From Paenibacillus glucanolyticus NBRC 15330 (lineage in GTDB: Bacteria; Bacillota; Bacilli; Paenibacillales; Paenibacillaceae), in NCBI RefSeq assembly GCF_004000885.1, contig NZ_BIMC01000001.1, positions 496,001-560,000 on the forward strand: a stretch of DNA of 64,000 nucleotides. The letters are read 5' to 3'. Shown here one piece after another: positions 1 through 8,723 of the stretch. Within the stretch, counting starts at the first letter, position 1, and each line of letters begins with the position of its first letter. A program made the translations under genes and the position numbers. The notes under the pieces are model-generated. The model did no database searches. It worked only from the letters and a program-made list of their open reading frames with translations, and had not been told where the DNA came from.

Positions 1-195
1 AATGCCTCCCGTAATAATGACAAAGGTTGAACCCAGAGCCAGCACGCCGATCACGGCAGTGGAGAGAAGAATCCCCACGATATTGGAGAACTGAAAAAAA
101 TTGCTGGATGAAATCGTGAAGAAAACAATGAGAACGACCAAACTTGCAAGCGCCAGCACTTGCTGAAGCGCACCTGACTTGATTTGAATGTTCAT
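1..195 (-). CDS. Sugar ABC transporter permease, RbsC-like (5' part only)
   Basis: This is the N-terminal 65 codons of a CUT2-family sugar permease; the rest lies beyond the window start. The visible part has a short cytoplasmic head, one hydrophobic segment at about residues 13-32, a stretch typical of RbsC/AraH/XylH proteins (a QFSNIVGI-like loop), and the beginning of a second segment. The ATG has a good GGAGG site 9 bases upstream. It follows the ATPase gene by 34 bases on the same strand, so the two are almost certainly cotranscribed. The sugar cannot be told from this fragment. A substrate-binding protein gene may follow it outside the window. Confidence 0.85.
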   Translation of the reverse strand, partial: MNIQIKSGALQQVLALASLVVLIVFFTISSSNFFQFSNIVGILLSTAVIGVLALGSTFVIITGGI

Positions 196-229
196 CTACT
201 AATTCCTCCTGACGTGTATGGATAACGGC

Positions 230-1729
230 TTACATTCTCGCTGTTGCCAGATGCATAATGGTTTCTTGGGTAGCCTCTTCATGATCCAGTTCGCCTGTAA
301 TCCGGCCCTCACACATCACAAGAATCCGATGACTCATCCGCAGAATCTCAGGCAGCTCCGACGAGATCATGATGATTGATTTGCCCTGCGCCGCAAGTTC
401 GTTCAGCAATCTGTAAATTTCGCTCTTCGCCCCCACGTCAATCCCGCGCGTAGGTTCATCGAAGATCAGAATATCGCAATCGCGCGTCAGCCATTTGCCA
501 ATGACCACTTTCTGCTGATTGCCGCCGGAGAGGAACTTTACCTCCTGGTCAACATGCGGCGTTTTGACCTTCAATCGTTCGACCATATCCTCCGCTTGCT
601 TGCGAATCTTTACCGTATTCACCCATCCGCCGGGACGGAGAAATCCAGGGTAGGAAGCAATGACCACATTGCTCTTCACATCCAGGTCAACAACGCATCC
701 GTATCGCTTGCGGTCTTCGGATAAATACCCGATTCCTAGACGTACCGCGTCATGCGGGCCTCTCATCTTCACCCTGGAGCCATGGATGTATATCTCTCCG
801 GATTGGATGCGGTCCGCACCGAATATCGCTCGCGCAAGCTCGGTGCGCCCCGCACCCACCAGACCCGCAATGCCTAGAATCTCTCCTTTTCTCAGGGTGA
901 AGCTAATATCTCTCAAGGCTCTGCCTTGATTCAGCCCCTTCACCTCCAATACCGTCTCGCGCTCGCCTGCCGCGGCTTCCGGCTTCGAGGTCTCGTAAAT
1001 CTGCCGGCCAACCATCTTGGATATAATATCCTGGGTGGTGACTTCAGCCGTCAACACCGTATCGATGTACTGCCCGTCGCGCATCACCGTAATGCGATCC
1101 GTAATCCGCTTGATTTCGTCCATTCGATGCGAAATGTAAACGATTCCAACTCCGTCGGCGCGAAGCTGACGAATGATGCGGAACAAATCTTCGATCTCGG
1201 TCTCGCTTAAAGCTGCCGTCGGCTCATCCATAACCAGTACATCCGCGTTATAGGACAAGGCCTTGGCGATCTCCACCATCTGCTGCTTGGCTACCGTTAA
1301 TTCCGATACCTGAATGGCTGGATCCATATCAAGCCCCATTCGCTGGAACAATGCCTTCACCTGCCGGTGCAGCGCCTGATCATCCAGAAACAGACGGAGC
1401 CTTCGCCGTGGCTCACGACCGATGAATATATTCTGAGCAACCGTCAAGTCCGGCGCCAGGTTCAGTTCCTGATGAATCATGCTGATTCCGGCGTCTTGAG
1501 CCGCTTTCGGATTCGTTAACTCCACGGGTTTCCCTTGGTACGTAACTGTACCTTCATCCTTCTGGTACACGCCGGTCAAAATCTTCATCATGGTCGACTT
1601 GCCCGCACCATTCTCACCCATCAGCGCATGAACTTCGCCGCGCCGCAGCTCAAATTGGCAGTTGTTCAATGCCAGCACACCCGGAAATTCCTTCGTGATT
1701 CCTTCCATCTGCAGCAGCACTTCACTCAA
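230..1729 (-). CDS. Sugar ABC transporter ATP-binding protein, dual-domain (RbsA/AraG/MglA-like)
   Basis: A 499-residue protein with two fused nucleotide-binding domains, the standard form of CUT2 monosaccharide importers. The first domain has Walker A GENGAGKST (residues 38-46) and Walker B with DEPTAAL. The second has the usual degenerate Walker A (GLVGAGRTE) but an intact LSGGNQQK signature and DEPTRGID. The start is TTG, chosen because GGAGAGGTG sits 7 bases upstream. The gene lies 129 bases after the sensor operon and has its own promoter region with direct repeats, so it is probably induced by the upstream YesN-type regulator. Ribose, arabinose, galactose and xylose are all possible substrates. 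Confidence 0.93.
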   Translation of the reverse strand: MSEVLLQMEGITKEFPGVLALNNCQFELRRGEVHALMGENGAGKSTMMKILTGVYQKDEGTVTYQGKPVELTNPKAAQDAGISMIHQELNLAPDLTVAQNIFIGREPRRRLRLFLDDQALHRQVKALFQRMGLDMDPAIQVSELTVAKQQMVEIAKALSYNADVLVMDEPTAALSETEIEDLFRIIRQLRADGVGIVYISHRMDEIKRITDRITVMRDGQYIDTVLTAEVTTQDIISKMVGRQIYETSKPEAAAGERETVLEVKGLNQGRALRDISFTLRKGEILGIAGLVGAGRTELARAIFGADRIQSGEIYIHGSRVKMRGPHDAVRLGIGYLSEDRKRYGCVVDLDVKSNVVIASYPGFLRPGGWVNTVKIRKQAEDMVERLKVKTPHVDQEVKFLSGGNQQKVVIGKWLTRDCDILIFDEPTRGIDVGAKSEIYRLLNELAAQGKSIIMISSELPEILRMSHRILVMCEGRITGELDHEEATQETIMHLATARM

Positions 1730-1767
1730 AATCTCTCACCTCTCCAGCATTGATGCATTTATTCATC

Positions 1768-1828
1768 ATTGTATAAGCCGGTAAGTTTCACGGGAATGGA
1801 ATATTCTCTGTTCCATGTTGAATATTCT
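1768..1828 (-). promoter_or_regulatory. Transporter promoter with 21-bp-spaced direct repeats
   Basis: On the minus strand a -10-like TATACA (1770-1775) lies upstream of the ATPase gene without a good -35. Two copies of GAATATTCT (read on the plus strand at 1799-1807 and 1820-1828) are 21 bp apart, so they fall on the same face of the helix, and the nearer copy covers the expected -35. Direct repeats placed this way fit dimer binding by an AraC-type activator, and such a regulator is encoded just upstream. The binding role is inferred. Confidence 0.55.
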
Positions 1829-1845
1829 ACGATCCATCCATAAGC

Positions 1846-1886
1846 TCAAAAAAAGAAGCTACTCTTCCACAAAGGGAAAGAGCAGC
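1846..1886 (-). terminator. Intrinsic terminator overlapping the end of the binding-protein gene
   Basis: Reading the minus strand, AGAAGCTGCTCTTTCC pairs with GGAAGAGTAGCTTCT and is followed by seven T. The stem includes the last codons and the stop of the sugar-binding protein. It separates the sensory operon from the transporter genes. Confidence 0.8.
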
Positions 1887-2839
1887 TTCTGATTTTCCTC
1901 GGTATACATATTGTCCTTGTTGATAATTACGGAGTCCGTATAAACATTAGGAGACACCTTATCCCCTTCGATAAGGGATACGGCTGTTTTTATCCCCAAA
2001 TAGCCAATGCTGAACGGCTTCTGAACGATGGTAGATTGGAGAACTCCCTCTTCCAGCAGCTTCACTTCCTTGATCGAGCTGTCGAAACCAACGAGTTTCA
2101 CCTTGCCGACCAGTCCCTGTTCTCCAATCGCCCTGCCCGCCCCAACCGTGGAAGGCTCATTCAATCCCACGATTCCATCCAAATCAGGCCGCTCCCGCAG
2201 GAGCTCCATCGTGATTTCATAGGCTCTCTCCTCCATGCCCTCACTGTAATAGGTCCCGACAATCTCAGTGCCTTCACGCTGCTCCAGTATACTTCGAACT
2301 CCTTGTTCCCGCTCGATCTGCGTTGAGGTGCCCTGAACGAAACTGACGATAGCTACCTTGGCATTTACCGGAAGCCGTTCAGCAAGCTCCACAGCAGCCT
2401 TTTGCCCCGCATTGAAATTGTCCGTAGCGATCAGGCTCTGTGCATAATCACCATTTACGGCAGAATCAATCATGATCAGCGGAATACCTGCTTTTCGAAT
2501 CGACTCCACAGTGGGGACCAAGCGGTTATAATCGCCTGCGGCCATTACGATGGCATCCGGCTGCTGCTTAATGGCTTCCTGCAGCATTTGGATTTGCAGG
2601 TCAACCTGAATTTCACGAGGAGGTCCTACCACCGAAACGTCCACGCCGAATTCACGCGAAGCCGTGTTTACCCCTTCAATCAGCACTCTCCAGAATTCGA
2701 TCTCTTCCACGGCTTTGACGCCAACAATGATCTTCTTGGGCCGGGGTTCATCTTTAGACCATTGAAGAATGGCATAACCCACTATCAAGGCAGGAATCAG
2801 CAGCATCACAATATAACGCATGCTCAAGTAGGACTTCAA
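1859..2839 (-). CDS. Membrane-anchored sugar-binding protein (RbsB-like, sensor type)
   Basis: A 326-residue periplasmic-binding-protein type 1 domain (Peripla_BP_4) behind one N-terminal hydrophobic segment at about residues 8-26. No lipobox cysteine follows the segment, so it is probably an uncleaved anchor. The TTG start is preferred: GGAGGGGG lies 7 bases upstream, and the TTG overlaps the TGA of the kinase gene, suggesting translational coupling. Starting further upstream would add 22 residues of kinase overlap. Because it sits with the kinase and response regulator, and ends at a terminator before the transporter genes, I infer a sugar-sensing role like AraP of the Geobacillus AraPST system. 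It could also serve the transporter. Confidence 0.85.
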   Translation of the reverse strand: MKSYLSMRYIVMLLIPALIVGYAILQWSKDEPRPKKIIVGVKAVEEIEFWRVLIEGVNTASREFGVDVSVVGPPREIQVDLQIQMLQEAIKQQPDAIVMAAGDYNRLVPTVESIRKAGIPLIMIDSAVNGDYAQSLIATDNFNAGQKAAVELAERLPVNAKVAIVSFVQGTSTQIEREQGVRSILEQREGTEIVGTYYSEGMEERAYEITMELLRERPDLDGIVGLNEPSTVGAGRAIGEQGLVGKVKLVGFDSSIKEVKLLEEGVLQSTIVQKPFSIGYLGIKTAVSLIEGDKVSPNVYTDSVIINKDNMYTEENQKLLFPFVEE

Positions 2840-4632
2840 GGCATATCCCCCTCCTTTTCCCGCCGTTCCTCCGCATGAATAGCCGGAATGAGCAGCTTTA
2901 CGCACGTCCCCGCACCAGGCTCGCTTGTATAACTCAGGCCATAATTCGCACCGAAATATAACTGAATCCGCTGATGGACATTCGCAATCCCAACGCTATT
3001 CCTCGATTGGTTCCCACCACTGGACGTTAAGAGGGTCTCCACCTTGGCCTCATCCATTCCGATGCCGTCATCCATGACTTGAAATACGATCATATGGTCT
3101 TCATGCGCACCCGTGATGGTGATCGTTCCCGGGCCTTCCTTGTTCTTGATACCATGATAGATAGCGTTTTCCACAAGCGGCTGCAGCAGTACTTTTAGCG
3201 TGAGATAAGAATAAAGCTCCGGATCCATATCGAGTGTATACCGGATTTTGTCCTGATATCGCATCTGCTGTATTTTTAAATAATTCGTAATGTGTTCCAT
3301 TTCCGTGGCAATCGGTATCAATTCCTTCCCCTTGCTTAGTGACGCCCGGAACAGACGAGCTAAAGCCGATGTCATCAGAATAACCTCATCATGCTTCTTG
3401 CTCTCGGCCATCCATATGATGGAGTCGAGTGTATTGTACAGAAAATGGGGATTGATTTGGGCCTGAAGGGCATTCAATTCGCTTTTCCTCTTAAACTCCT
3501 GTTCAACCATAATCTGCCTCATCAATTCTTTGACCTTCGATACCATGACGTTGAAGCTGCGGGCCAGGCCGGAGATTTCTCTGGAATGCCCTACAGGAAC
3601 GCGAATATCGAAATTCCCTTTCTCCACCTCCATCATTTTCTCCTGAAGCTTCTTGATAGGCCGGGTCAGGTTGCGGGAGATGACAACAGAGAACAGCACG
3701 CCTAACCCGAGGCATAACAATCCTGCTACGGCAAAAGAAAGCTGCATCTGCTTCTTATTATCCACCAGCTCATTCTCGTAAAAGACCCCGACGATTTTCC
3801 AGCCGAAATCCGTGTCCTTAATGCTATAAATTCGGCTTGCACCATCCTCCTTCACAACAAATCCCCCTTGCTTGTCCTGAAGCACCTGTTCCAATCGCTC
3901 CGTCTTCAGATTGCTGTAGAGCAGCTGCTGCTGAGGGTGGTATACAATCCTCCCCTGGCTGTCAATCACAAACACATAACCCCGGTTGCCCAGATCGAGC
4001 TTGCTGAGCATGTCGTTGATGACCTTGAAATTGAGGTCAATCAGCAGGATTCCAAGCCCTTGGGTAGGGGTAATGCCGCTGAGCTCTCGGCTGAGCGATA
4101 CAACCCAGCGGTATTCTCCCTTGATGACCGGCTGCACATGCGACGACGATATGACCGTCTGTCCCTTGTTTTCCTGTGCCTGCCGATACCAGGGCTGCTC
4201 GGAAACCTCAATATAAGGATTTAACTCTGCATTCGTCCGATCGGAAATGAAGGTCCCGCCCTCGCCGAAAATGTTGATCGAAGCTATATCCTTGCGCGAG
4301 ACCCGGATGGAATGGAAATATTCCGATATTTTCGCTTTCAGTTGGGCTAATTCAGCCGGCTGCAATTCCTCGGAAGAGGCAAGATATTCCCTCACGTTCG
4401 GGTTGTTCATGGTCGCAAGCGAAATGTCCTTCATGCCCGTAATATAGGTTTGGATGTTCGCATTCACTTGATTGATAAGCTCGGAGGTATAACTCTCCGC
4501 CGTTTCGCGAACAGCTGATTCGGATAACCGATAGGAGATAAAAATAAGCAATAGTGCCGTAAACAGCACCAGCATCACAAACGAGCTGGCAATGCGGGAC
4601 TGAATGCTCTTGATCCGCTGCGAGGATTTCAT
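2836..4632 (-). CDS. Sensor histidine kinase, YesM family
   Basis: A 598-residue membrane kinase. There is a transmembrane segment at about residues 14-34, a large extracytoplasmic sensor region (about 35-295, Cache-like), a second segment at about 297-319, then HAMP, a LytS/YesM-type phosphoacceptor region (QINPHFLYN, H396) and an HATPase domain containing VENAIYHG and DDGIGMD. It phosphorylates the YesN-type regulator encoded just upstream, whose stop overlaps its ATG by 4 bases (ATGA). It probably reads sugar presence through the anchored binding protein encoded next. The specific ligand is unknown. Confidence 0.93.
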   Translation of the reverse strand: MKSSQRIKSIQSRIASSFVMLVLFTALLLIFISYRLSESAVRETAESYTSELINQVNANIQTYITGMKDISLATMNNPNVREYLASSEELQPAELAQLKAKISEYFHSIRVSRKDIASINIFGEGGTFISDRTNAELNPYIEVSEQPWYRQAQENKGQTVISSSHVQPVIKGEYRWVVSLSRELSGITPTQGLGILLIDLNFKVINDMLSKLDLGNRGYVFVIDSQGRIVYHPQQQLLYSNLKTERLEQVLQDKQGGFVVKEDGASRIYSIKDTDFGWKIVGVFYENELVDNKKQMQLSFAVAGLLCLGLGVLFSVVISRNLTRPIKKLQEKMMEVEKGNFDIRVPVGHSREISGLARSFNVMVSKVKELMRQIMVEQEFKRKSELNALQAQINPHFLYNTLDSIIWMAESKKHDEVILMTSALARLFRASLSKGKELIPIATEMEHITNYLKIQQMRYQDKIRYTLDMDPELYSYLTLKVLLQPLVENAIYHGIKNKEGPGTITITGAHEDHMIVFQVMDDGIGMDEAKVETLLTSSGGNQSRNSVGIANVHQRIQLYFGANYGLSYTSEPGAGTCVKLLIPAIHAEERREKEGDMP

Positions 4633-6248
4633 GAGTTTGTTCCATCCATCGTCATTTTGTTCCGGTATTCCGTGGGGGTAACTCCGGTATGCTTCTTAAA
4701 CAGCACGCTAAAATATTGAGGGTCCAGGTAGCCGGACCTTGCCGCAATTTCATAGGTTCTCATCGGCGAGTGCTTCAGCAGCTCTTTGGCTTTCTCCATT
4801 CGAACTTCCGTTACATATTCAACGAAGGTCTTCCCCGTATGAGCCTTGAACAAGGAGCTGAAATAACTTGTGCTCATGAAGATTCGGCTGGATACCGACT
4901 TGATCGATAGCTGCGCATCCTCATAATGTTGGTGAATGAAATTCACCGCTTCCAGCATCTGCGAACGCGTAATATCCTTCCTCGTCTTGGCCACGTCCCG
5001 TATAGCTTGCTCGCACACTTCTTGCAGCCAGCACTCAATCTCATCGAGGGAGCGAAATGAGTATAAATCGGATAGCAGCCTCTTTTCCTTGCCAACCCAC
5101 TCATTCTCGTTGCTGCCGATTTCCGTTAGGGTCTGAAGCACGGCCAGCATGACCCGTACAATTCTCACATAACATAGCTCAATCGATATTGAAGCGCTTC
5201 CAATTTCGCTGATCAAACGCTTGATGCACGCCTCCACTTCACTCGCAGTTCCTGCACGGATTGCGGCTATAAGGGCTGCTTCATTTTCACTCCCGTCATG
5301 CAGCGGGCTGGTCTCCCGCTTTTCGAGATCCGTAATGCTGACCACCTGATCATGGCCCATCAGGAGCCGATATTCCAGCGCAGCCTCTGAGGCACGACAG
5401 GAATAACGTATCGCATGAAGCTGATAGCCGATCGTTCCTATTCCTAAGGTAACGGTGAATTTCATAAATCGTTTCGTAGACACGCGAATTTCCTCTGCCA
5501 GCTCTTGTGCTCTTGCGTACAGCTCTTCCTCGCCAAGACCGGACAGAATAGTCATGACTTTGTTCTCCTTATACCGAAAGACCGCTGCTCCCGGCTCCTC
5601 CGCTAATATCTCCTGAGTGATATTGTATAAGGCAAAAGCGTGCAGCTCATGATCCACATACCCTTCATCAGAAAGGAGTTCATCCATATCCGCCAGCATG
5701 GCTATATAACACGGGCCATGGAGTGGAATTGCAAAATACGTCAGCTTGTTCTCAATCTCCGTGATTTTCATCGGAGATGTTGCCAGTCGCTCCAGGAAAC
5801 GTTCCTTGAGGAGAACCAGGCTTTCGTTCAACTGCTGCCTGAGTTTTTTCAGGTGCTCTGCATGTCCGCGCTCTTCATCCATTTCCAGCTTCAGTTTATC
5901 CAGCAGTTCTCTTAACTCTGCGGATGTAACCGGTTTCAAAATAAAATCCGTCACCTGCAGCTTCACGGCCTGCTGGGCGTATTCAAAATCGTCAAACCCG
6001 GTCAAAATGATAATTTTGGTCTTGGGGTGCTGCTGCGTAATATGTCGGGATAATTCCAGACCGTCCATATACGGCATATGGATATCCGTCAACACGACGT
6101 CCGGTTGAAGCCGGTTCACAGCTTCCAATGCATCACGGCCGTTCTCGCAATCTCCAATACATTCAAAGCCATGCTCTGCCCACGGAATCCGGTTCCGAAT
6201 TCCTTCCCTCACAATCGGTTCATCGTCCACAATAAGGATTGTATACAA
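4629..6248 (-). CDS. Response regulator with AraC DNA-binding domain, YesN family
   Basis: A 539-residue regulator with an N-terminal receiver (DDE at residues 8-10, phosphoacceptor D55 in VLTDIHMP), a long middle region, and a C-terminal AraC-type double helix-turn-helix (about residues 435-535, with the ISxxxGYLDPQYFSVLFKKHTG-like second motif). TTG at 6248 is preferred over the ATG 14 codons upstream because GGGGGAGG sits 6 bases before it and the protein then begins directly at the receiver. It is first in the RR-kinase-binding protein operon. The GAATATTC direct repeats ahead of the transporter operon are its likely target. Confidence 0.92.
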   Translation of the reverse strand: MYTILIVDDEPIVREGIRNRIPWAEHGFECIGDCENGRDALEAVNRLQPDVVLTDIHMPYMDGLELSRHITQQHPKTKIIILTGFDDFEYAQQAVKLQVTDFILKPVTSAELRELLDKLKLEMDEERGHAEHLKKLRQQLNESLVLLKERFLERLATSPMKITEIENKLTYFAIPLHGPCYIAMLADMDELLSDEGYVDHELHAFALYNITQEILAEEPGAAVFRYKENKVMTILSGLGEEELYARAQELAEEIRVSTKRFMKFTVTLGIGTIGYQLHAIRYSCRASEAALEYRLLMGHDQVVSITDLEKRETSPLHDGSENEAALIAAIRAGTASEVEACIKRLISEIGSASISIELCYVRIVRVMLAVLQTLTEIGSNENEWVGKEKRLLSDLYSFRSLDEIECWLQEVCEQAIRDVAKTRKDITRSQMLEAVNFIHQHYEDAQLSIKSVSSRIFMSTSYFSSLFKAHTGKTFVEYVTEVRMEKAKELLKHSPMRTYEIAARSGYLDPQYFSVLFKKHTGVTPTEYRNKMTMDGTNS

Positions 6249-6320
6249 TCGAAGCCTCCCCCGTCCGAAGCAAATTCGCCTTTCTTTCACATCTCATGAA
6301 TATGAGGAGAATATACAGGA

Positions 6321-6354
6321 AAAGCCCCTCGGCAGGCAACTGCCAAAGGGCTTC
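6321..6354. terminator. Bidirectional intrinsic terminator
   Basis: AAGCCCCTCGGCAG and CTGCCAAAGGGCTT form a GC-rich hairpin with a four-base loop, followed by TTTTCC on the minus strand. It lies just after the 6366-6908 flavin reductase gene and ahead of the two-component operon. Confidence 0.8.
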
Positions 6355-6365
6355 ATACGTTAACA

Positions 6366-6908
6366 TTATTTGCGGGAGTTCATCCAGTTTATGAAGTTGT
6401 TCACCACGATATCAATGAAACCAATTGTCGGTTCATGGATCAGCTTACCGGTCTCATCCATCTTCTCATGTACCGCACCGATATATACCTCATTATTGGG
6501 AAGCAGCGGTGATGTAATGCCGACGGAAAAAAGGATATCCCGAAGATGCTCTTGAGCACGAACCGTGCCAAGCTGACCCATCGATGCCCCCATGATCCAG
6601 GACGGCTTCCCGTTCATGACCTTATCGACGCGGGATAACCAATCCAGTGCATTCTTAAGCACGCCAGGTATGGAGTAGTTGTACTCCGGCGTTATCCATA
6701 ACACAGCATCAGCTGCTGCAATCCGCTCCTTGAAATCTTTGACCACCGCAGGCGGATCCAGCTCCACATCCTGATCGTAATGCGGCAGATCGCGAATGCC
6801 AACGATCTCGAATGTAATCTGATCCGCATAACGGAGCTTCAAATATTCTGCAAGCTTCATATTGTACGACTGTTTTCTGATGCTTCCTACCACAATTGCA
6901 ACCTTCAT
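6366..6908 (-). CDS. NADPH-dependent FMN reductase family protein
   Basis: A 180-residue flavodoxin-fold protein of the FMN_red family (azoreductase/chromate reductase-like). The N-terminal phosphate-binding loop GSIRKQSYN and the flavin-ring motif TPEYNYSIPGVLKNALDW are intact. It should be a cytoplasmic dimer reducing flavin or quinones with NAD(P)H. The ATG at 6908 is used because GGAGGG precedes it; the longer reading starts at an upstream TTG that overlaps this ribosome site. It is monocistronic, with a terminator after it. Physiological substrate unknown. Confidence 0.88.
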   Translation of the reverse strand: MKVAIVVGSIRKQSYNMKLAEYLKLRYADQITFEIVGIRDLPHYDQDVELDPPAVVKDFKERIAAADAVLWITPEYNYSIPGVLKNALDWLSRVDKVMNGKPSWIMGASMGQLGTVRAQEHLRDILFSVGITSPLLPNNEVYIGAVHEKMDETGKLIHEPTIGFIDIVVNNFINWMNSRK

Positions 6909-7010
6909 GATACCCTCCAATTCTTATGCCTTAAGCACAAATGTTTCAGATTCTAGACAACTCTATTCAGCCTAACACCATATTTTACCATTGTCAAAAT
7001 AACCTTCGTC

Positions 7011-8723
7011 CTACTTCATCAAGGAGAGCAGTTTACACACATCGCGTTCCAGCTCCACTCTTCGACCTTGCGGCACATACTGGAGCAGCGCCAGTGCAGC
7101 GTAGGGCACTTTGATTGCGTGAGGATCTTCATAGAGCCCGCTCCAATAGGACGAATCCATGATCGAAGCTTCATCCGATACCTTAATTTCCAGATGCGCG
7201 AGTTCTTGCGGTCTCAGACGGTTCAATATCGTCTGCCGCTGGTGGTTGCCTTGACCCAGCCTGGCCAGCTGGGTGTATCCGAGCCTTTCCAGTTCAATAA
7301 GCGCATGGGCATGCGTAATGCCGTGTTCAAGCTCTCCTGCAAAAAAGTAATACTTGCCCTCATAATGCTGATCCGGCAGCACCAGCTGCAGCTCCGATAG
7401 GGCACGGGAGGCCAAGTCAGACGCATCCTGGTAAGGTGGTATGTCATTGAACGAGAGTTCCGGCAGACTTTGCCGGGTATAATCCTCAATCCCATAATAC
7501 CTGGCAAGCTTATGCTCATGCGCTGCATCTTCCATCAGCTTGAGCAGACCCCTGACGATAGACGGAGTCAGCAGATCCGGCCGGTCCCGCAGCGCTTTAA
7601 GGCCGAGGACTCCGAGGGTCACCCCATGCCCGGAGGTGCTCAGATTTGTCAGGTTCGGCAGCAATCCTTCTACCAATTGATCCATTAATTCAGGCTTAGC
7701 CAGCTCCGATGGATAGGGCTCAAACCAATCCTCATGCTGACTGCGCAAGTGTCGGCAATTGGCGGCCAGCCCCTGCCGCACGTCCTGCGGAAGATTATGC
7801 TCCTTCTGCATGTAATAAGCCGCCAGATACGCCCCGCCGACATGTCCTTCAAACCAACCCACCTCACCCCCGCGGCTTAGTGCCGTGAGTCCATCCTCCA
7901 AATATTGGTCGCTGATGTCCATGTCGTCTCCCTTCCCTTCACTCGTGTCCGGCAAATTCAGCCTGGATGCAATATCCTTGGGCAAACTCGTTTTCTTCAA
8001 ACGAATATTGTAGCCATACATTCTAAACTGCAGACCATTTTCGTTATCCGACACGATGATCCGGCGATCCAATGAGGAGCGAACCCGATCCAGAAAGCGA
8101 TCATCCGTAACCCCATAAGTTAAATCTAACGACGGTGCCAGCGCATACATCGCGATTGGAATCCATTTGCGCTTGGTAGACACGACGACCGCATGGGCCG
8201 TTCCCCCAATAACAAATGCAAACTGCTCCGAGTCCTTGGCAATCGTTAATCCCAACGTCCGTTTCATCCATAATCTAGCGGCTACCGGATCCTCTACAGG
8301 CAATCCCACTTCCCGCAAATACAGGACACCGTAAGGACCATTCGGAGTCAGAACCCCTTCTTTCAAGTCGTGATGGGCTATAAATTCAAGCAGATTGCCA
8401 TCGCCGTCTTTGAAATACGCGTTCACACCGGAATCAAACCATTCAACCACCTCGCCGTCGGGCCATTGCAGCAGTGGCAGCTGCTCTGCGAGCTGCTGAA
8501 TCGTAGAGTTGAAGCGGGAATAGGAGACTTCAAACGCGATATGAACCGGGGATAAGGGTTCGAACACTTCTTCGAATACAAGCGAAAAATCAGGTGTAGG
8601 CTGAAATTCGATCTCGACCTCATTTTCCCGCGTGATGGGGAAGTGAAGCAGTCCATGATAGAACTGCTTCACCCCCTGAATGGATAGGGTCTTCAATTTC
8701 AATCCGGAAAAATGTGTAATCAC
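7011..8723 (-). CDS. Tandem VOC (glyoxalase-like) protein fused to a helical domain of unknown function
   Basis: A 570-residue protein. Residues 1-125 and about 128-255 read as two VOC/glyoxalase-fold units (DGDGNLLEFI closes the first, a typical metal-side strand). Residues about 268-570 are a separate mostly helical region with several His-containing stretches (FEGHVGGAYLAAYY, SGHGVTLGVLGLKAL, ELEHGITHAHALIE) that I do not recognise. At residue 268 an internal ATG (7922) is preceded by GGGAAGGGAG, so the helical part might also be made alone. The gene start overlaps the stop of the flavin reductase upstream (ATGA), which suggests a two-component flavin-dependent or ring-cleaving function. 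That is inference. Confidence 0.8.
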   Translation of the reverse strand: MITHFSGLKLKTLSIQGVKQFYHGLLHFPITRENEVEIEFQPTPDFSLVFEEVFEPLSPVHIAFEVSYSRFNSTIQQLAEQLPLLQWPDGEVVEWFDSGVNAYFKDGDGNLLEFIAHHDLKEGVLTPNGPYGVLYLREVGLPVEDPVAARLWMKRTLGLTIAKDSEQFAFVIGGTAHAVVVSTKRKWIPIAMYALAPSLDLTYGVTDDRFLDRVRSSLDRRIIVSDNENGLQFRMYGYNIRLKKTSLPKDIASRLNLPDTSEGKGDDMDISDQYLEDGLTALSRGGEVGWFEGHVGGAYLAAYYMQKEHNLPQDVRQGLAANCRHLRSQHEDWFEPYPSELAKPELMDQLVEGLLPNLTNLSTSGHGVTLGVLGLKALRDRPDLLTPSIVRGLLKLMEDAAHEHKLARYYGIEDYTRQSLPELSFNDIPPYQDASDLASRALSELQLVLPDQHYEGKYYFFAGELEHGITHAHALIELERLGYTQLARLGQGNHQRQTILNRLRPQELAHLEIKVSDEASIMDSSYWSGLYEDPHAIKVPYAALALLQYVPQGRRVELERDVCKLLSLMK

